In this document: positions 44,539 to 53,448 of the stretch, piece by piece
Position numbering within the stretch: position 1 is the first letter of the stretch
Layout: the number at the start of each line of letters is the position of its first letter
NCBI RefSeq assembly: GCF_003002025.1
Contig: NZ_PVZB01000013.1
Coordinates: forward strand, 1-64,000
Length of the DNA stretch: 64,000 bases
Direction of reading: 5' to 3'
From: Paraburkholderia sp. BL25I1N1
GTDB lineage: Bacteria; Pseudomonadota; Gammaproteobacteria; Burkholderiales; Burkholderiaceae
Notes under the pieces: generated by a model
Seen by the model: the letters and a program-made list of their open reading frames with translations, nothing else
Databases searched by the model: none
What the model was told of the DNA's origin: nothing
Position numbers and translations under genes: made by a program

Positions 44539-44807
44539 TCGCGCAATGAAGCTGCTTTGCTGAGAGCGATGGGCCCCGCTCATCGGCGGACTAGCTGCAT
44601 AGGCAGTCGCTGGGCCACTCGAACGGAGCGCCCTGTCGCTAGAACACATTCCAACGCGACGAAGGCGCTCTCGACATACTGCACCGATTCCTCACGAAGG
44701 GCGTTCTGGCGCCTCGTCTGACCATTCCGTACCTTTTTCCGGATTCCGCTTTTCGCTACGACGCCCCGTGTACCCAGCGCACTTTGTTGGAGACCCTATT
44801 AATCAAT

Positions 44808-44840
44808 TTGACGTAAGCATCAGTATTGAGTCTAATGTCA
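44808..44840 (+). promoter_or_regulatory. promoter/operator module before tetR at 44960
   Basis: TTGACG (44808-44813), 17 bases, TCTAAT (44831-44836), within the 33-base module that starts TTGAC and ends TGTCA. It aligns without gaps to modules at 19950 and 34663. There is no leftward -10 box here, unlike those loci. It lies 120 bases before the TetR gene. Confidence 0.55.
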
Positions 44841-44959
44841 TTTGGTTGCAGTCTGTGAGACACATATCCGTTATTGACTGAACCATTTTGAAACGCGTCA
44901 TCTGACACACGCGCCCATTGGCGACAACTCGGATGGCGGCCTGACCGGTACGCTATTCC

Positions 44960-45616
44960 ATGAAGCGCGAACGCCTGACACATTCACAGCGCAGAGAACG
45001 GACTCGAGAGTTCCTGTTTGAGGCTGCGCGGAAGATGTTCATTGAAAAAGGCGTGGCCGCAACAAGCGTGGAGGAAATCGCAGAGGCGGCTGGCTATACG
45101 CGCGGCGCGTTCTATTCGAATTTCGGCGGCAAACGGGAACTGCTGATCGAGCTACTACGACGCGAAGACGATAGGGCGCTAGCGAATCTTCAGGGGATCA
45201 TGAAGGAGGGTGGCACGGCCGAGGAAATGAAGGAGTGCGTCGTCGCGCACTACAGCAGATCTTTTCTTGAAAACGATTGCTTTCCCCTTTGGGTCGAAGC
45301 CAAGCTACTCGCAGGCCGAGATGCCGCGTTTCAGGAGTGCTTTAGTGCCTTCCGGCACAACAGGTTCGAACAGATTGGCGCGTACGTCGACACGATTTCG
45401 GACCGGAATGATGGACCAATGGTTCTCTCGACCGACGCTCTCGCGCTTGGCTTGATGAGCCTGTGCGATGGTGTGCAGTTTTTCAGAATGTGCGATCCGC
45501 AATTGATGAGCGACAAGGTGATGCATACCGTGCTTGCCGCATTTTTTTCGTGTGCACTGTGGCGGTCTTCGAAAGACATGGCGCTGGTCGATCATCGCGC
45601 GGTCGTGCCCGACTGA
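44960..45616 (+). CDS. TetR-family repressor next to molybdenum-enzyme genes
   Basis: 218 residues. The N-terminus is MKRERLTHSQRRERTREFLF, then helix-turn-helix VEEIAEAAGYTRGAFYSNFGGKRELL; the ligand domain has CFPLWVEAKLLAGRDAAF, with the common TetR_C_6-like look. It is not a close paralogue of the other TetR proteins here. It stands downstream of the transhydroxylase-like genes on the same strand with its own promoter, and may regulate them and the VOC operon. The effector is unknown. Confidence 0.88.
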   Translation: MKRERLTHSQRRERTREFLFEAARKMFIEKGVAATSVEEIAEAAGYTRGAFYSNFGGKRELLIELLRREDDRALANLQGIMKEGGTAEEMKECVVAHYSRSFLENDCFPLWVEAKLLAGRDAAFQECFSAFRHNRFEQIGAYVDTISDRNDGPMVLSTDALALGLMSLCDGVQFFRMCDPQLMSDKVMHTVLAAFFSCALWRSSKDMALVDHRAVVPD

Positions 45617-46369
45617 GTCCGCGGACGTCCGAGCGCCGTCGTGTGCGCATACAGGATCCGCGACCAAGGTCTCGTACGAGGAAGTCGAGCGGCAAGCGTC
45701 TGTGTGACGCGCTGTATCCTGCTCGCGTTTCGTTCGCCAGAGATAACCGCCCCGCCAGCACTTCGGTCTTGAGCGGTCGATGCAAATAGTTATATGTTTT
45801 CCAAGCTGTTATGTATTACAAGCATACGAATTTCCAGAATACCGATGCCGAGAGCAGCACGAATGACCCGAGCAAGTTCGATTCGGTGAAGAATCCTGTT
45901 GTTGAGGCAACCAGTCCGAATTCGGCAAGGAACTGGGCATGGGCGCACTCTGGCGATGCATATGACTGGATGGACTGGCACAGTCCATTTCCTGCGGCAA
46001 CTCCGTCCGAGTGACGACCCGAGGTGTAGTTCGGCTCGTCGCCGTATGCGTGCATGCGCCTCACAGTTGACGCAGCCGTCATGTACGAATCGTATTCGCG
46101 TACTTGACGAACGCATAGATCGACATGCGTGTCGCCACGCGCACCGTTTTTCCCCGCCCGACACGAAGCGGCACACCCGATGGCAGCGAACTATCATCGC
46201 CGTAACGAGGGCTCGCCGATATCGGACACACACTAGCAATCCATCGCCTTATATCGTGCTTCACGCGGTCGGACCGCCCAACGACAGCTAAGTGTAATGC
46301 CAGCGACTCCCAAGGTTCATCGGCGCACCCTAAGGTCTTACCGTCGTAACCAACGGTAAGGAGACGGAG
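45617..46369. other. intergenic region with doubtful short ORFs
   Basis: No gene could be supported. A 67-codon frame at 45811-46014 (+) and an 89-codon frame at 45816-46082 (-) overlap. The minus frame encodes VRRMHAYGDEPNY, which resembles HRMHAYRDEQNRG in another gap at 16708-16750, with changes mainly at third codon positions. The promoter of the phosphoesterase gene must be near the right end. Confidence 0.3.
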
Positions 46370-48406
46370 ATGGCGATGTTCCACTTGTCACAAAGATGCA
46401 ATAAGGTGTGCGTACGGGTTTCGCTCAGCGCATGTGCGGGAGCGGCCGCGCTCGCATTCGCGACGTGGCCCACAGGCGTGACGGCAGCAGGTGATGACCA
46501 CAAGTCCGAAACGCGCACGCCGATCAAACATGTGATCGTGGTTGTCGGAGAAAACCGGACGTTTGACCACGTGTTCGGCACCTACCAACCGAAACGGGGT
46601 CAATCAGTGTGGAACCTGCTGTCGCAGGGCATTGTCAACGCGGACGGCTCACCAGGCCCACACTTCAAAAAGGCTCAGCAATACCAGGCGCAATTGATGG
46701 GACCGGCCGACTTCTCGCTCGCCCCCTCGAACAAAACTCCGTACGGAACACTGCCCGCACCGAACACCGGTGGGACCGCGACCGCGGCTAGCGACGCAAG
46801 CCCGCCACCTTTCTTGACGCACGATGCGGCCGCGCAAGCCGAAAGCGACGCTCTGGAGGTGTCCGACATCGATCAACTGTTGACCGGCGCTTCAGGGCTG
46901 CCGACGGATGCGAAGGATTCGCGGGTGGCCAACTACAACTCGCTGCTGAACGGTCCGTATCTCCTGCAGCCACCGCTCTACGATGCCTACATGGGTGGTC
47001 CGGTTCATCGCTTCTACCAGGCGTGGCAGCAGGCGGACTGCGCAGTCGCGCATGCGAGCCACGCAAATCCCAGCGGCTGTCTGGCCGATCTGTTCGCGTG
47101 GGTCGAGACCAGCATCGGTGCGGGCAGCAACGGGAAGCCGCAACCCACGCCCTTCACCGACCAGACTACTGGTGAAGGCTCGAATGCGCTCGGCTTCTAC
47201 AATGTGAACAACGGCGACATGCCGTACTTCACGCAGCTGGCGCGCCAATACGCGATGAGCGACAACTATCATCAACCGGTGATGGGCGGCACTGGAGCCA
47301 ACAGCATCATGATCGGCGCGGCCGATGCGTACTACTACACCGACGACGCCGGCAACGCGGCAACGCCGCCGTCGGACCAGATTGAAAACCCCAACCCGCT
47401 GGCCGGCACGAACAACTGGTACACGCAGGACGGCTACTCGGGCGGCAGCTACAGTAACTGTTCGGATCCCGGCCAGCCCGGTGTCCGCCCGATCCGTCGA
47501 TACCTTGAAGCGCTGCCCTACGACCCAAAGCCAAATTGTGCGCCGAAGCACTATTACCTCCTCAACAATTACAACCCGGGTTACAACGGGGACGGCACGG
47601 TGCTCGACAGGACGAAGTCGCCGTTCACGATACCGCCCTCGCCGGTGCGCACAATCGGCGACACGCTGCTCGAGCGCAAGATCCCGTGGAAGTACTACGG
47701 TGAAGGGTGGCGCAGCTTCATCAGCGATCCGTCGAAAAGCGTCTACTGCAACATCTGCAATCCGTTCCTGTATGAGACGTCAATCATGACAAATCAGCAG
47801 GTCCGCGAGACGCACCTTGCCGACCTGCCGGATCTGTATGCGGACATCGGCGACGGCAATCTGCCCGCCGTTTCATTCGTGAAGCCGGGTGGACTGCTCG
47901 ACGGGCACCCGACGTCGTCGAAGTTCGGGCTTTACGAGGCGTTCGTGAGGAAACTGGTTGATGCGGTGAAGAGCGATCCGAAACTATGGGCCACTACGGC
48001 GATTCTCATCACCACGGACGAGGGCGGCGGCTACTACGATTCAGGCTACATCCAGCCCATCGACTTCTTTGGCGATGGATCGCGTATTCCAATGATCGCT
48101 GTGTCGAAGTATTCGTCGGGAGGGCGCATTTCGCACGGGTACGCGGATCACGCATCGCTGGTCAAATTCATCGAGCGCAACTGGGGGCTGCCGCCGATTA
48201 CGGGGCGCAGCCGTGACAACCTGCCAAACCCGGTCCAGCGCAGCGACAACCCGTACGTCCCGGTTAATGCGCCCGCGATCGGCGACCTGTTCGATCTTTT
48301 CGACTTCGGGCGGGACTCCGACGATCATGACGATCACGCACGCGATGACGGCCGGTCCCGCAACGACGACGGAGGCAGCGGCGGTAAGGGCTGGTGGCCA
48401 TTCTGA
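46370..48406 (+). CDS. secreted phosphoesterase, phospholipase C / acid phosphatase family
   Basis: 678 residues. A long signal-like N-terminus ends near residue 42 (WPTGVTAAGDD). The alkaline-phosphatase-superfamily core starts with IKHVIVVVGENRTFDHVFGT, whose Glu-Asn and Thr form the metal/nucleophile site in this family (PF04185). Later metal ligands lie in ITTDEGGGYYDSGYIQP and HGYADHASLVKFIERNWGLP. The C-terminus is an Asp/His/Arg/Gly-rich tail (DDHDDHARDDGRSRNDDGG). The start codon has AAGGAGACGGAG before it. Substrate could be phospholipid or phosphomonoester. Confidence 0.9.
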   Translation: MAMFHLSQRCNKVCVRVSLSACAGAAALAFATWPTGVTAAGDDHKSETRTPIKHVIVVVGENRTFDHVFGTYQPKRGQSVWNLLSQGIVNADGSPGPHFKKAQQYQAQLMGPADFSLAPSNKTPYGTLPAPNTGGTATAASDASPPPFLTHDAAAQAESDALEVSDIDQLLTGASGLPTDAKDSRVANYNSLLNGPYLLQPPLYDAYMGGPVHRFYQAWQQADCAVAHASHANPSGCLADLFAWVETSIGAGSNGKPQPTPFTDQTTGEGSNALGFYNVNNGDMPYFTQLARQYAMSDNYHQPVMGGTGANSIMIGAADAYYYTDDAGNAATPPSDQIENPNPLAGTNNWYTQDGYSGGSYSNCSDPGQPGVRPIRRYLEALPYDPKPNCAPKHYYLLNNYNPGYNGDGTVLDRTKSPFTIPPSPVRTIGDTLLERKIPWKYYGEGWRSFISDPSKSVYCNICNPFLYETSIMTNQQVRETHLADLPDLYADIGDGNLPAVSFVKPGGLLDGHPTSSKFGLYEAFVRKLVDAVKSDPKLWATTAILITTDEGGGYYDSGYIQPIDFFGDGSRIPMIAVSKYSSGGRISHGYADHASLVKFIERNWGLPPITGRSRDNLPNPVQRSDNPYVPVNAPAIGDLFDLFDFGRDSDDHDDHARDDGRSRNDDGGSGGKGWWPF

Positions 48407-48670
48407 TCCTGTCCCGCGCGTTCGCGCAGTGAGGACTTAATCAGGACGGGGGAGTGCGGCTCATCCGGCGGCGCTCCCTTTCGCTCCACTGGTACCCCGA
48501 CTGGTCCCGCGCTTCTGGCCTGTCGGAGCTCCGTACCTGAAGGTCTTTGCTCGACTGCTGATCACAACAATAAGGCTCGGTGCGCGGTTGCTGCGCTCAA
48601 CACGCCCGGTCTGAATCTGACCGAACCCGTCGGACGAGACATGTCGTGGAGATCATCGTGACCGGTATCG
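48407..48670. other. gap after phosphoesterase, possible small membrane ORF beyond
   Basis: Nothing definite. A + frame starting with a GTG at 48643 encodes EIIVTGIVIAALAVVAVLCI, a plausible membrane segment, and could be a small membrane protein, but its C-terminal half runs antisense to the better minus-strand frame at 48671-48958. Confidence 0.25.
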
Positions 48671-48958
48671 TTATCGCCGCGCTGGCCGTCGTTGCGGTTC
48701 TGTGCATCTCCATGGCGACGGACCTGTTGCGCGAATCCGGCGACACACGCCCACGGAAGCACGCGATGTATGAGCACGATGATCAGCGACGCGATAACGG
48801 TCGGAATTGCAGGTGGAGCGCCGGTTGCTGCGAAACAGGTCCGCCCATCGGAACTCTTCCACCGGGGCGGTCGTTTGCTCGTAGCCGACCGCGTCGCACA
48901 CCGACGCCGCGAGGCTTCGACATTCGTCGTCGGCCATTTCCCAGGCGTGTTCCGGCAT
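48671..48958 (-). CDS. small acidic hypothetical protein (tentative)
   Basis: The frame from the ATG at 48958 encodes MPEHAWEMADDECRSLAASV and CDAVGYEQTTAPVEEFRWAD with strong third-position G/C, typical of coding DNA here. The frame remains open upstream for about 14 codons (TYPYDVEGRRISFTA) without ATG, so the true start may have been lost. After residue 50 the sequence becomes Arg/Ser-rich and looks out of frame. It may be a damaged small gene. No function assigned. Confidence 0.35.
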   Translation of the reverse strand: MPEHAWEMADDECRSLAASVCDAVGYEQTTAPVEEFRWADLFRSNRRSTCNSDRYRVADHRAHTSRASVGVCRRIRATGPSPWRCTEPQRRPARR

Positions 48959-49212
48959 CGCTGTGAAGGATATTCGCCGACCTTCAACATCGTACGGATA
49001 GGTCTAACGGTGGTTTTCCAAGGTCAGTCAGAAGTCGTCTTGCGCGAGTGACGACAGGTCCGCTACCGGAACAATCGGGACAGCAGACTTCACCCAGTTG
49101 CTCGCTGAGTTAGCACCGAGCAGCGACAGTGGAATGCCGCTTGCGGGGTCTCGCGTGCCGGGGCATTTCCGGCGAATCCACCTGAAACAGCCAATTCAAC
49201 CGGAGACTTGCC

Positions 49213-49893
49213 ATGCGACTCCTAGTAACCCAAGAAGGACTGCCGCGCGTTTCGTGGGGTGCGGTTTTCACCGGCGTCATTATCTCGCTCCTTGTCTACC
49301 TTGTAATGAGCGTACTTGGCACGGCCATCGGTGCGTCATTGCTCAATCCGTTATCCCAGCCAAACCCTTCCCGTGCATTTGGTTTCGGCTCAGGCGCCTG
49401 GATGATTGTCACGACCGTCGTATCCGTATTTGCCGGAGCGTACTTTTCGGGCCGCTGCGCGCCAGTTCTGGGCTGGCTGCATGGACTGCTGGCGTGGGCG
49501 GTGATGATTCTTTTCGTTGTGTTCGAGATGGCATCACTAATTGGCGGTGCGGTCAGTGTCGTCGGGAACGTCGCGTCGGCCGGCGCGGCGATCGGCGCGC
49601 CCGCGAACCAGACGAATGCGGGAAACAATCCGATCAATTCCCTGACGCAAAAGGCGGGCAACGCTATCGCATCTGTCACAGCAGCAGCGTCCAGCCCCCA
49701 AGCGGAAGCGGATGCTCGACAGGCCGCCGACACCGCGGCGCGTGCCGTCGCGCGTGCGAGCTGGTTCTCCGTCGCCGCCCTGTTCGTCGGTGCCATCATA
49801 GCGCTGGGGGCAGGAAGCCTCGGATTCCGTCATCAGCCGCCGGTCGAAGCCGGCAGTGCGGCAACATCTTCGTCCGTGCGAGGGGCGGTGTAG
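49213..49893 (+). CDS. multi-pass membrane protein of unknown function
   Basis: 226 residues with four predicted membrane segments: VSWGAVFTGVIISLLVYLVM, a Gly-rich second (WMIVTTVVSVFAGAYFSG), a third (LLAWAVMILFVVFEMASLIG) and a C-terminal one (FSVAALFVGAIIALGAGSLG). Between the last two is a polar Ala/Asn/Gln-rich loop of about 70 residues. I know similar proteins only as hypothetical membrane proteins in Burkholderia. It heads a series of small stress-type envelope genes. Confidence 0.7.
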   Translation: MRLLVTQEGLPRVSWGAVFTGVIISLLVYLVMSVLGTAIGASLLNPLSQPNPSRAFGFGSGAWMIVTTVVSVFAGAYFSGRCAPVLGWLHGLLAWAVMILFVVFEMASLIGGAVSVVGNVASAGAAIGAPANQTNAGNNPINSLTQKAGNAIASVTAAASSPQAEADARQAADTAARAVARASWFSVAALFVGAIIALGAGSLGFRHQPPVEAGSAATSSSVRGAV

Positions 49894-50275
49894 GCGACTG
49901 GCCCAGAAGACGACAGGTCCGCGCCCAATATGTTCACTGACGCCAAGCCGTCGCCGCCGTGACGGCAGGTTCGGGCGTCTCAACAAATTGCCAACCGGCG
50001 CCCTCGTTCCAGGGACCCGAGTCTTCATCGCCCGGCGTCGAACCGTCTCTACCGCGGCCCATCGCGAAGATATTCAAGCGGTGCTGCACCATTTGTTGCA
50101 ACAAGAAGTTTGCAAGACAGTAAGTGCCGGAGACGTTTGTGAATCGTCTCGTCATACGCTGCGCGCCGGTGTCCCGTCAGGTTCAGACATGTTGCCGAGC
50201 GCGAATGGTGTTTGCGCCGCTGCGCTCACACCGCGCTTTTTCCAGTTGCGGTTCCCTACCGACTGAAGGAGAGAC
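49894..50275. other. intergenic region before DUF892 stub
   Basis: No credible gene. The only clear feature is the ribosome-binding site AAGGAGAG at 50266-50273 that belongs to the truncated DUF892 gene. Confidence 0.4.
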
Positions 50276-50419
50276 ATGCCTGCGAGGACATTGAAGGATT
50301 TGTTCATTCATTCGCTGTCCGACATTTACAGTGCTGAAAAGCAGATGACAGAGTCGCTTCTCACGATTATTGGCTGCGCTATCTGGAAGGCACACCACTT
50401 GCTCAGTCTTGAGCACTAA
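50276..50419 (+). pseudogene. truncated YciE/YciF-like (DUF892) ferritin-like gene
   Basis: After a strong AAGGAGAG signal the frame gives MPARTLKDLFIHSLSDIYSA and EKQMTESL, the standard start of DUF892 stress proteins (about 160 residues). At residue 29 it changes to an unrelated tail (LLTIIGCAIWKAHHLLSLEH) and stops at residue 47. The four-helix metal site is gone, so the product cannot function as usual. The translation signals remain intact. Confidence 0.7.
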
Positions 50420-50435
50420 CAGAATGGAGGTTTAA

Positions 50436-50717
50436 ATGGACGAGTCTCTTCAATCCACCCACGGCGGCTCCGCCGGTTTATCTCAGCCGGCCAGTAGCTC
50501 GACACCCAAGTCCGACGACAATGACCGCGAACGACCAAACGGTGCCCGGGTTCTGGCCGACCTGAAGGACAAGATTGCCGGTGCACAGGAAGTGGTCAAG
50601 ACGAAGTACCGTGTCGTCTCTGAATCGACCGACGATTACGTTCATGAGGCTCCGTGGAAAGCGGTCACTATGGCACTCATCGGCGGACTCATCATCGGAA
50701 TGCTTGCTCGCCGCTAA
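50436..50717 (+). CDS. ElaB/YqjD-type (DUF883) stress-response membrane protein
   Basis: 93 residues. A polar Ser/Pro/Asp-rich N-terminus, then an amphipathic helix (VLADLKDKIAGAQEVVKTKY), and a C-terminal membrane anchor of the DUF883 type (EAPWKAVTMALIGGLIIGML then ARR). ElaB-like proteins sit at the inner membrane and bind ribosomes in stationary phase in E. coli. ATGGAGG upstream gives a good ribosome-binding site. A second DUF883 protein is at 52254. Confidence 0.78.
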   Translation: MDESLQSTHGGSAGLSQPASSSTPKSDDNDRERPNGARVLADLKDKIAGAQEVVKTKYRVVSESTDDYVHEAPWKAVTMALIGGLIIGMLARR

Positions 50718-50746
50718 TGCGGATTTACCTCTATAGGGAAAGAAAC

Positions 50747-51022
50747 ATGGACCCGGTCTCGCATGGAATCATTTTCTGGCTGATTATTGGCGGCATCGCC
50801 GGCGCTCTGGCTGGTCGTATAGTCGACGGCGGCGGCTTCGGCATCGTTGTCGATATCATCGTCGGAATTGTTGGAGCGTTTATCGGAGGATGGCTTGGGG
50901 GAGCCCTCGGACTTCATCTGGGCAGTGGCATCATCGGCTCATTGATAACGGCGCTCATTGGCGCGGTCATCCTGCTCGCTGTTCTGCGACTTTTCAGCCG
51001 AGGTCGCACGCGTCCACTCTAG
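50747..51022 (+). CDS. GlsB/YeaQ/YmgE-family small membrane protein
   Basis: 91 residues from ATG 50747 (AGGGAAAGAAAC upstream). Three Gly-rich membrane helices: IIFWLIIGGIAGALAGRIVD, VDIIVGIVGAFIGGWLGGAL and ITALIGAVILLAVLRLF, the transglycosylase-associated protein layout. Such proteins are stress-induced (acid, stationary phase), of unknown mechanism. It follows the DUF883 gene by 29 bases, probably in one transcript. Confidence 0.85.
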   Translation: MDPVSHGIIFWLIIGGIAGALAGRIVDGGGFGIVVDIIVGIVGAFIGGWLGGALGLHLGSGIIGSLITALIGAVILLAVLRLFSRGRTRPL

Positions 51023-51472
51023 AGCGCTCACTTTTACACTGGGTGGGCCGCTACCGACCGTGAGTGGGCCGGGCCAGAATCAGTCCGGCAGGCGGCCGAG
51101 TACCAACGAAAAGCGATGAAGACGCGCCCGACCGCATCTTCATCGCCGAATCAACTAAAGCGCATTTCCGCACGATATTTCAACGTCGGAACGCCTTGGT
51201 GCCGGTCCTGTCTTGTTGGCCCGGCGCCAGTTGTCGCATCACTTCAAGCAACCGGTTTTAGTTCTTTCCGTTGCGATTCCGCGAACGGGTTGTCGTCACT
51301 CACCGGGGGCCGGCTGAACGAGGCCACGCCCTTGGGTTTCTCAGGGTGGCGAGCATCGTCGCGCCCTTCATCCGGCTGCCGTTATCGCAGTGCAGCAGCG
51401 GACGTCCTTGCCACGCGCTCCGCCACGCTGGGACGTCGCATCAGCGACGCAGCCAGTTCAGCCGACGCCGCA
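51023..51472. other. intergenic region without recognisable gene
   Basis: Several overlapping short frames, none with a family resemblance or start signal. It separates two convergent stress-type gene clusters. Confidence 0.35.
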
Positions 51473-51817
51473 TCATGCACTTCGTGACCGACTGTCTGCC
51501 GCTGCAGCCTGGGTTTCGCCGCGCAAGACCTTCCGGACGGTGCCTCCGAGCCATGCGGTGATCCCGGAGCGGCCGGCAACGACGACAGTCCGGCGAGGTC
51601 CGAGGACGATGGCGCCGACGCATAGCGCCAGCAGCAGCGTGACGCGCGGCGCCTCCGTCAGCGAGACGACGAGGCCAAGCGCAGGAGAGCGCGTCTGTCC
51701 CCGTATGCTCGGGGTCGATGGTGGGAGGCTATTTGCCAGTAGCAGCCCTGCGCGTGTTTCCGCCATGCGCAGCAGGATGGCGGTCTCGGCTTCCCTGATG
51801 CTAACGGTGCGGTTCAT
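51473..51817 (-). CDS. small membrane protein, last gene of yqjD-yqjE-like cluster
   Basis: 114 residues from the ATG at 51817, which overlaps the YqjE-like stop by four bases. It starts MNRTVSIREAETAILLRMAE and has one hydrophobic segment (VTLLLALCVGAIVLGPRRTV), followed by a basic tail. Its position corresponds to YqjK in the enterobacterial yqjDEK cluster, though sequence similarity is not evident. Probably an inner-membrane accessory protein. Confidence 0.6.
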   Translation of the reverse strand: MNRTVSIREAETAILLRMAETRAGLLLANSLPPSTPSIRGQTRSPALGLVVSLTEAPRVTLLLALCVGAIVLGPRRTVVVAGRSGITAWLGGTVRKVLRGETQAAAADSRSRSA

Positions 51818-52188
51818 TTCAGCGCCTCCTTTAACGTGTCGAGATCGCTCCGGATTTCTCTCTGCAAAAGATGAAGCGAGCGTCCAGGTTTCTGGGCGCG
51901 GACGAAGAGCAAAGAAATCACGGAAACCACCAGCCACGTCGCGGCAACGCCCCATACCACCTGGAGAAAGTACGGTGTACGCCACGCGGTCGCGATGATC
52001 GCAATGCACACGAACGACAGTGTGAACAGCCCGGCGACGGCCAGGGCAACCAGTGCGCTCAACTCGCGGACCAGGCGCGTCCTGGTCTCCTCAAGTTCGA
52101 CCCCAAGCAACTCACCATAATCGGTGGCTCGCTCGACGCAAAATCTGCCGACGTTTCGCCACTTCGTGACTTTCGAACGCATGGACAT
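51814..52188 (-). CDS. YqjE-like / phage holin family membrane protein
   Basis: 124 residues. A polar helical N-terminus (ERATDYGELLGVELEETRTR) leads to two membrane helices (ALVALAVAGLFTLSFVCIAI and VVWGVAATWLVVSVISLLFV), followed by a charged tail (RSDLDTLKEALK). This is the DUF1469/YqjE layout, often annotated as holin family III without lysis function. It is preceded by the DUF883 gene on the same strand. Confidence 0.8.
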   Translation of the reverse strand: MSMRSKVTKWRNVGRFCVERATDYGELLGVELEETRTRLVRELSALVALAVAGLFTLSFVCIAIIATAWRTPYFLQVVWGVAATWLVVSVISLLFVRAQKPGRSLHLLQREIRSDLDTLKEALK

Positions 52189-52253
52189 TGCGGAACTCCT
52201 CGAGGTCGGCTTGTTGTGGAAGCGCCCTGGCGCGCCACCTGATGTAAATGGCC

Positions 52254-52550
52254 TTACTCCCGATCTCTCCAGTCGCTTCGGCTGTTATCGGGCCTCGAGC
52301 GATTTGCCGCGCGTAACGCCCCGAGGATGAATCCGACGCCGGCGGCAATTGCCAGCGCCGCGAGCGGCCGCTCCACCGTAGATTCGCGTACGACATCCAC
52401 AAAGTCGGCATAGAGTTGCTGCGCTTTGCCACTCAATTCGCTTGCCGTTTCGCTAACTTGCGCGCCGACATTGCCGAGCAGGTCCCCGGCGGCTGGCTGC
52501 AAATCGCCGGCGACTTCCTTCTCAGTTCCTTCTCCGTTTGTCGTTTCCAT
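52254..52550 (-). CDS. YqjD/ElaB-type (DUF883) membrane protein
   Basis: 98 residues: an acidic N-terminus (METTNGEGTEKEVAGDLQPA), a helix with QVSETASELSGKAQQLYADF, and a C-terminal membrane anchor (ERPLAALAIAAGVGFILGAL then RAANRSRPD). It heads a three-gene cluster with YqjE- and YqjK-like genes, probably induced in stationary phase and involved in ribosome or envelope stress responses. AGGAG lies before the start. Confidence 0.8.
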   Translation of the reverse strand: METTNGEGTEKEVAGDLQPAAGDLLGNVGAQVSETASELSGKAQQLYADFVDVVRESTVERPLAALAIAAGVGFILGALRAANRSRPDNSRSDWRDRE

Positions 52551-53125
52551 GGTCTGCTCCTCAGGTCGGTGCGATCAGGCCGCACCGAAACAATGCGCTC
52601 GTTTGAATGTCGTGAACCACGCCCCTGCGCAAAGCACTGGATCGGCAGCGGGAGGCGTGCAAGATGCTGCGCAAAATCCGGGCCCAATTCGGCAATTCGT
52701 TGACGCGCGCTCGCAGCGCTTGCGCTTTCCAAAGTCGGCGCTCCATCGCGATTTCGTCGTAGGTAACAAAAATACCGGTCCCGTCCATTAACGGATCGAA
52801 CATGGAAAGTGATCGCCGCGGCAAAGCGTTGCGCCCGCTGGCTTGTATCCTGGCCACGGCGATCATCAGATCGCGTGAGGGAGGATCCGGCGATTTCGGG
52901 CTGCCGCTATGGAAAAAGCTCCTGTGTCAGCAGCGCTTTGTCGAGTCGACACGCCCGCACATCAATGAACGCGTGACCATGGGGACGAATATGGACTTGC
53001 GCTTCAGAAACTTCACAGTTGCCGCGCTGATGTCGACCTGTGCGGCGACCGGACCCGCGCAAGACACGGGTGCAACCCATTAGGCGGGAGCAAGTGGTGT
53101 AGGGGCTGCACGATCAGGGCCGGCG
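52551..53125. other. region with one possible small minus-strand ORF
   Basis: A minus frame from the ATG at 52803 encodes MFDPLMDGTGIFVTYDEIAM and ERRLWKAQALRARVNELPNW to 52561; the first 50 residues look protein-like but there is no ribosome-binding site and the tail is poor. A + frame near 52978 (MGTNMDLRFRNFTVAALMST) resembles a signal peptide but ends after 34 codons. Neither is supported enough to call. Confidence 0.3.
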
Positions 53126-53350
53126 ATGCAGGGCGCTAGCGTCACGCAGGCGCCGCAAGGTACAAAGGCGGCCGTGGTCTACATGACGCGCGCATTCGCC
53201 AAGGAGTGCGTGCCGCTTGGCATTCGCGTGAATGCGTTGCTGCCGGGCCTCACCAAAACCAAATTCGCCGGCGCCCTGTTCGCAGATCAGGCGATGTACG
53301 AAAGCTGGATCGGTCGGCGCCGCCGAACTGGCGCTCGAACTGGTTTCTAA
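53126..53350 (+). pseudogene. internal remnant of a short-chain dehydrogenase (SDR)
   Basis: The frame encodes GTKAAVVYMTRAFAKECVPL, GIRVNALLPGLTKTKFAGAL and FADQAMYESW, matching the SDR region after the catalytic YxxxK (the K of TKAAV) through the substrate loop. The Rossmann half upstream and the C-terminus are missing, and after MYESW the sequence shifts frame. It lies beside the thioesterase gene of the CoA-ester cluster. Confidence 0.7.
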
Positions 53351-53448
53351 TCTCGTGCGACAGATGTGCAAGCGCCGTTACGAGAGGCGTCCGCGTCACA
53401 CACGGCATTTCTCGCCATCTGCTACCGCGGGGGCATTGTCGGAGTGGC

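Noticed and set aside
51023..51472. Possible phage or integrase remnant beside the holin-family gene
   Set aside because: The holin-family label comes from the YqjE fold; no other phage gene, att site or tRNA was seen.
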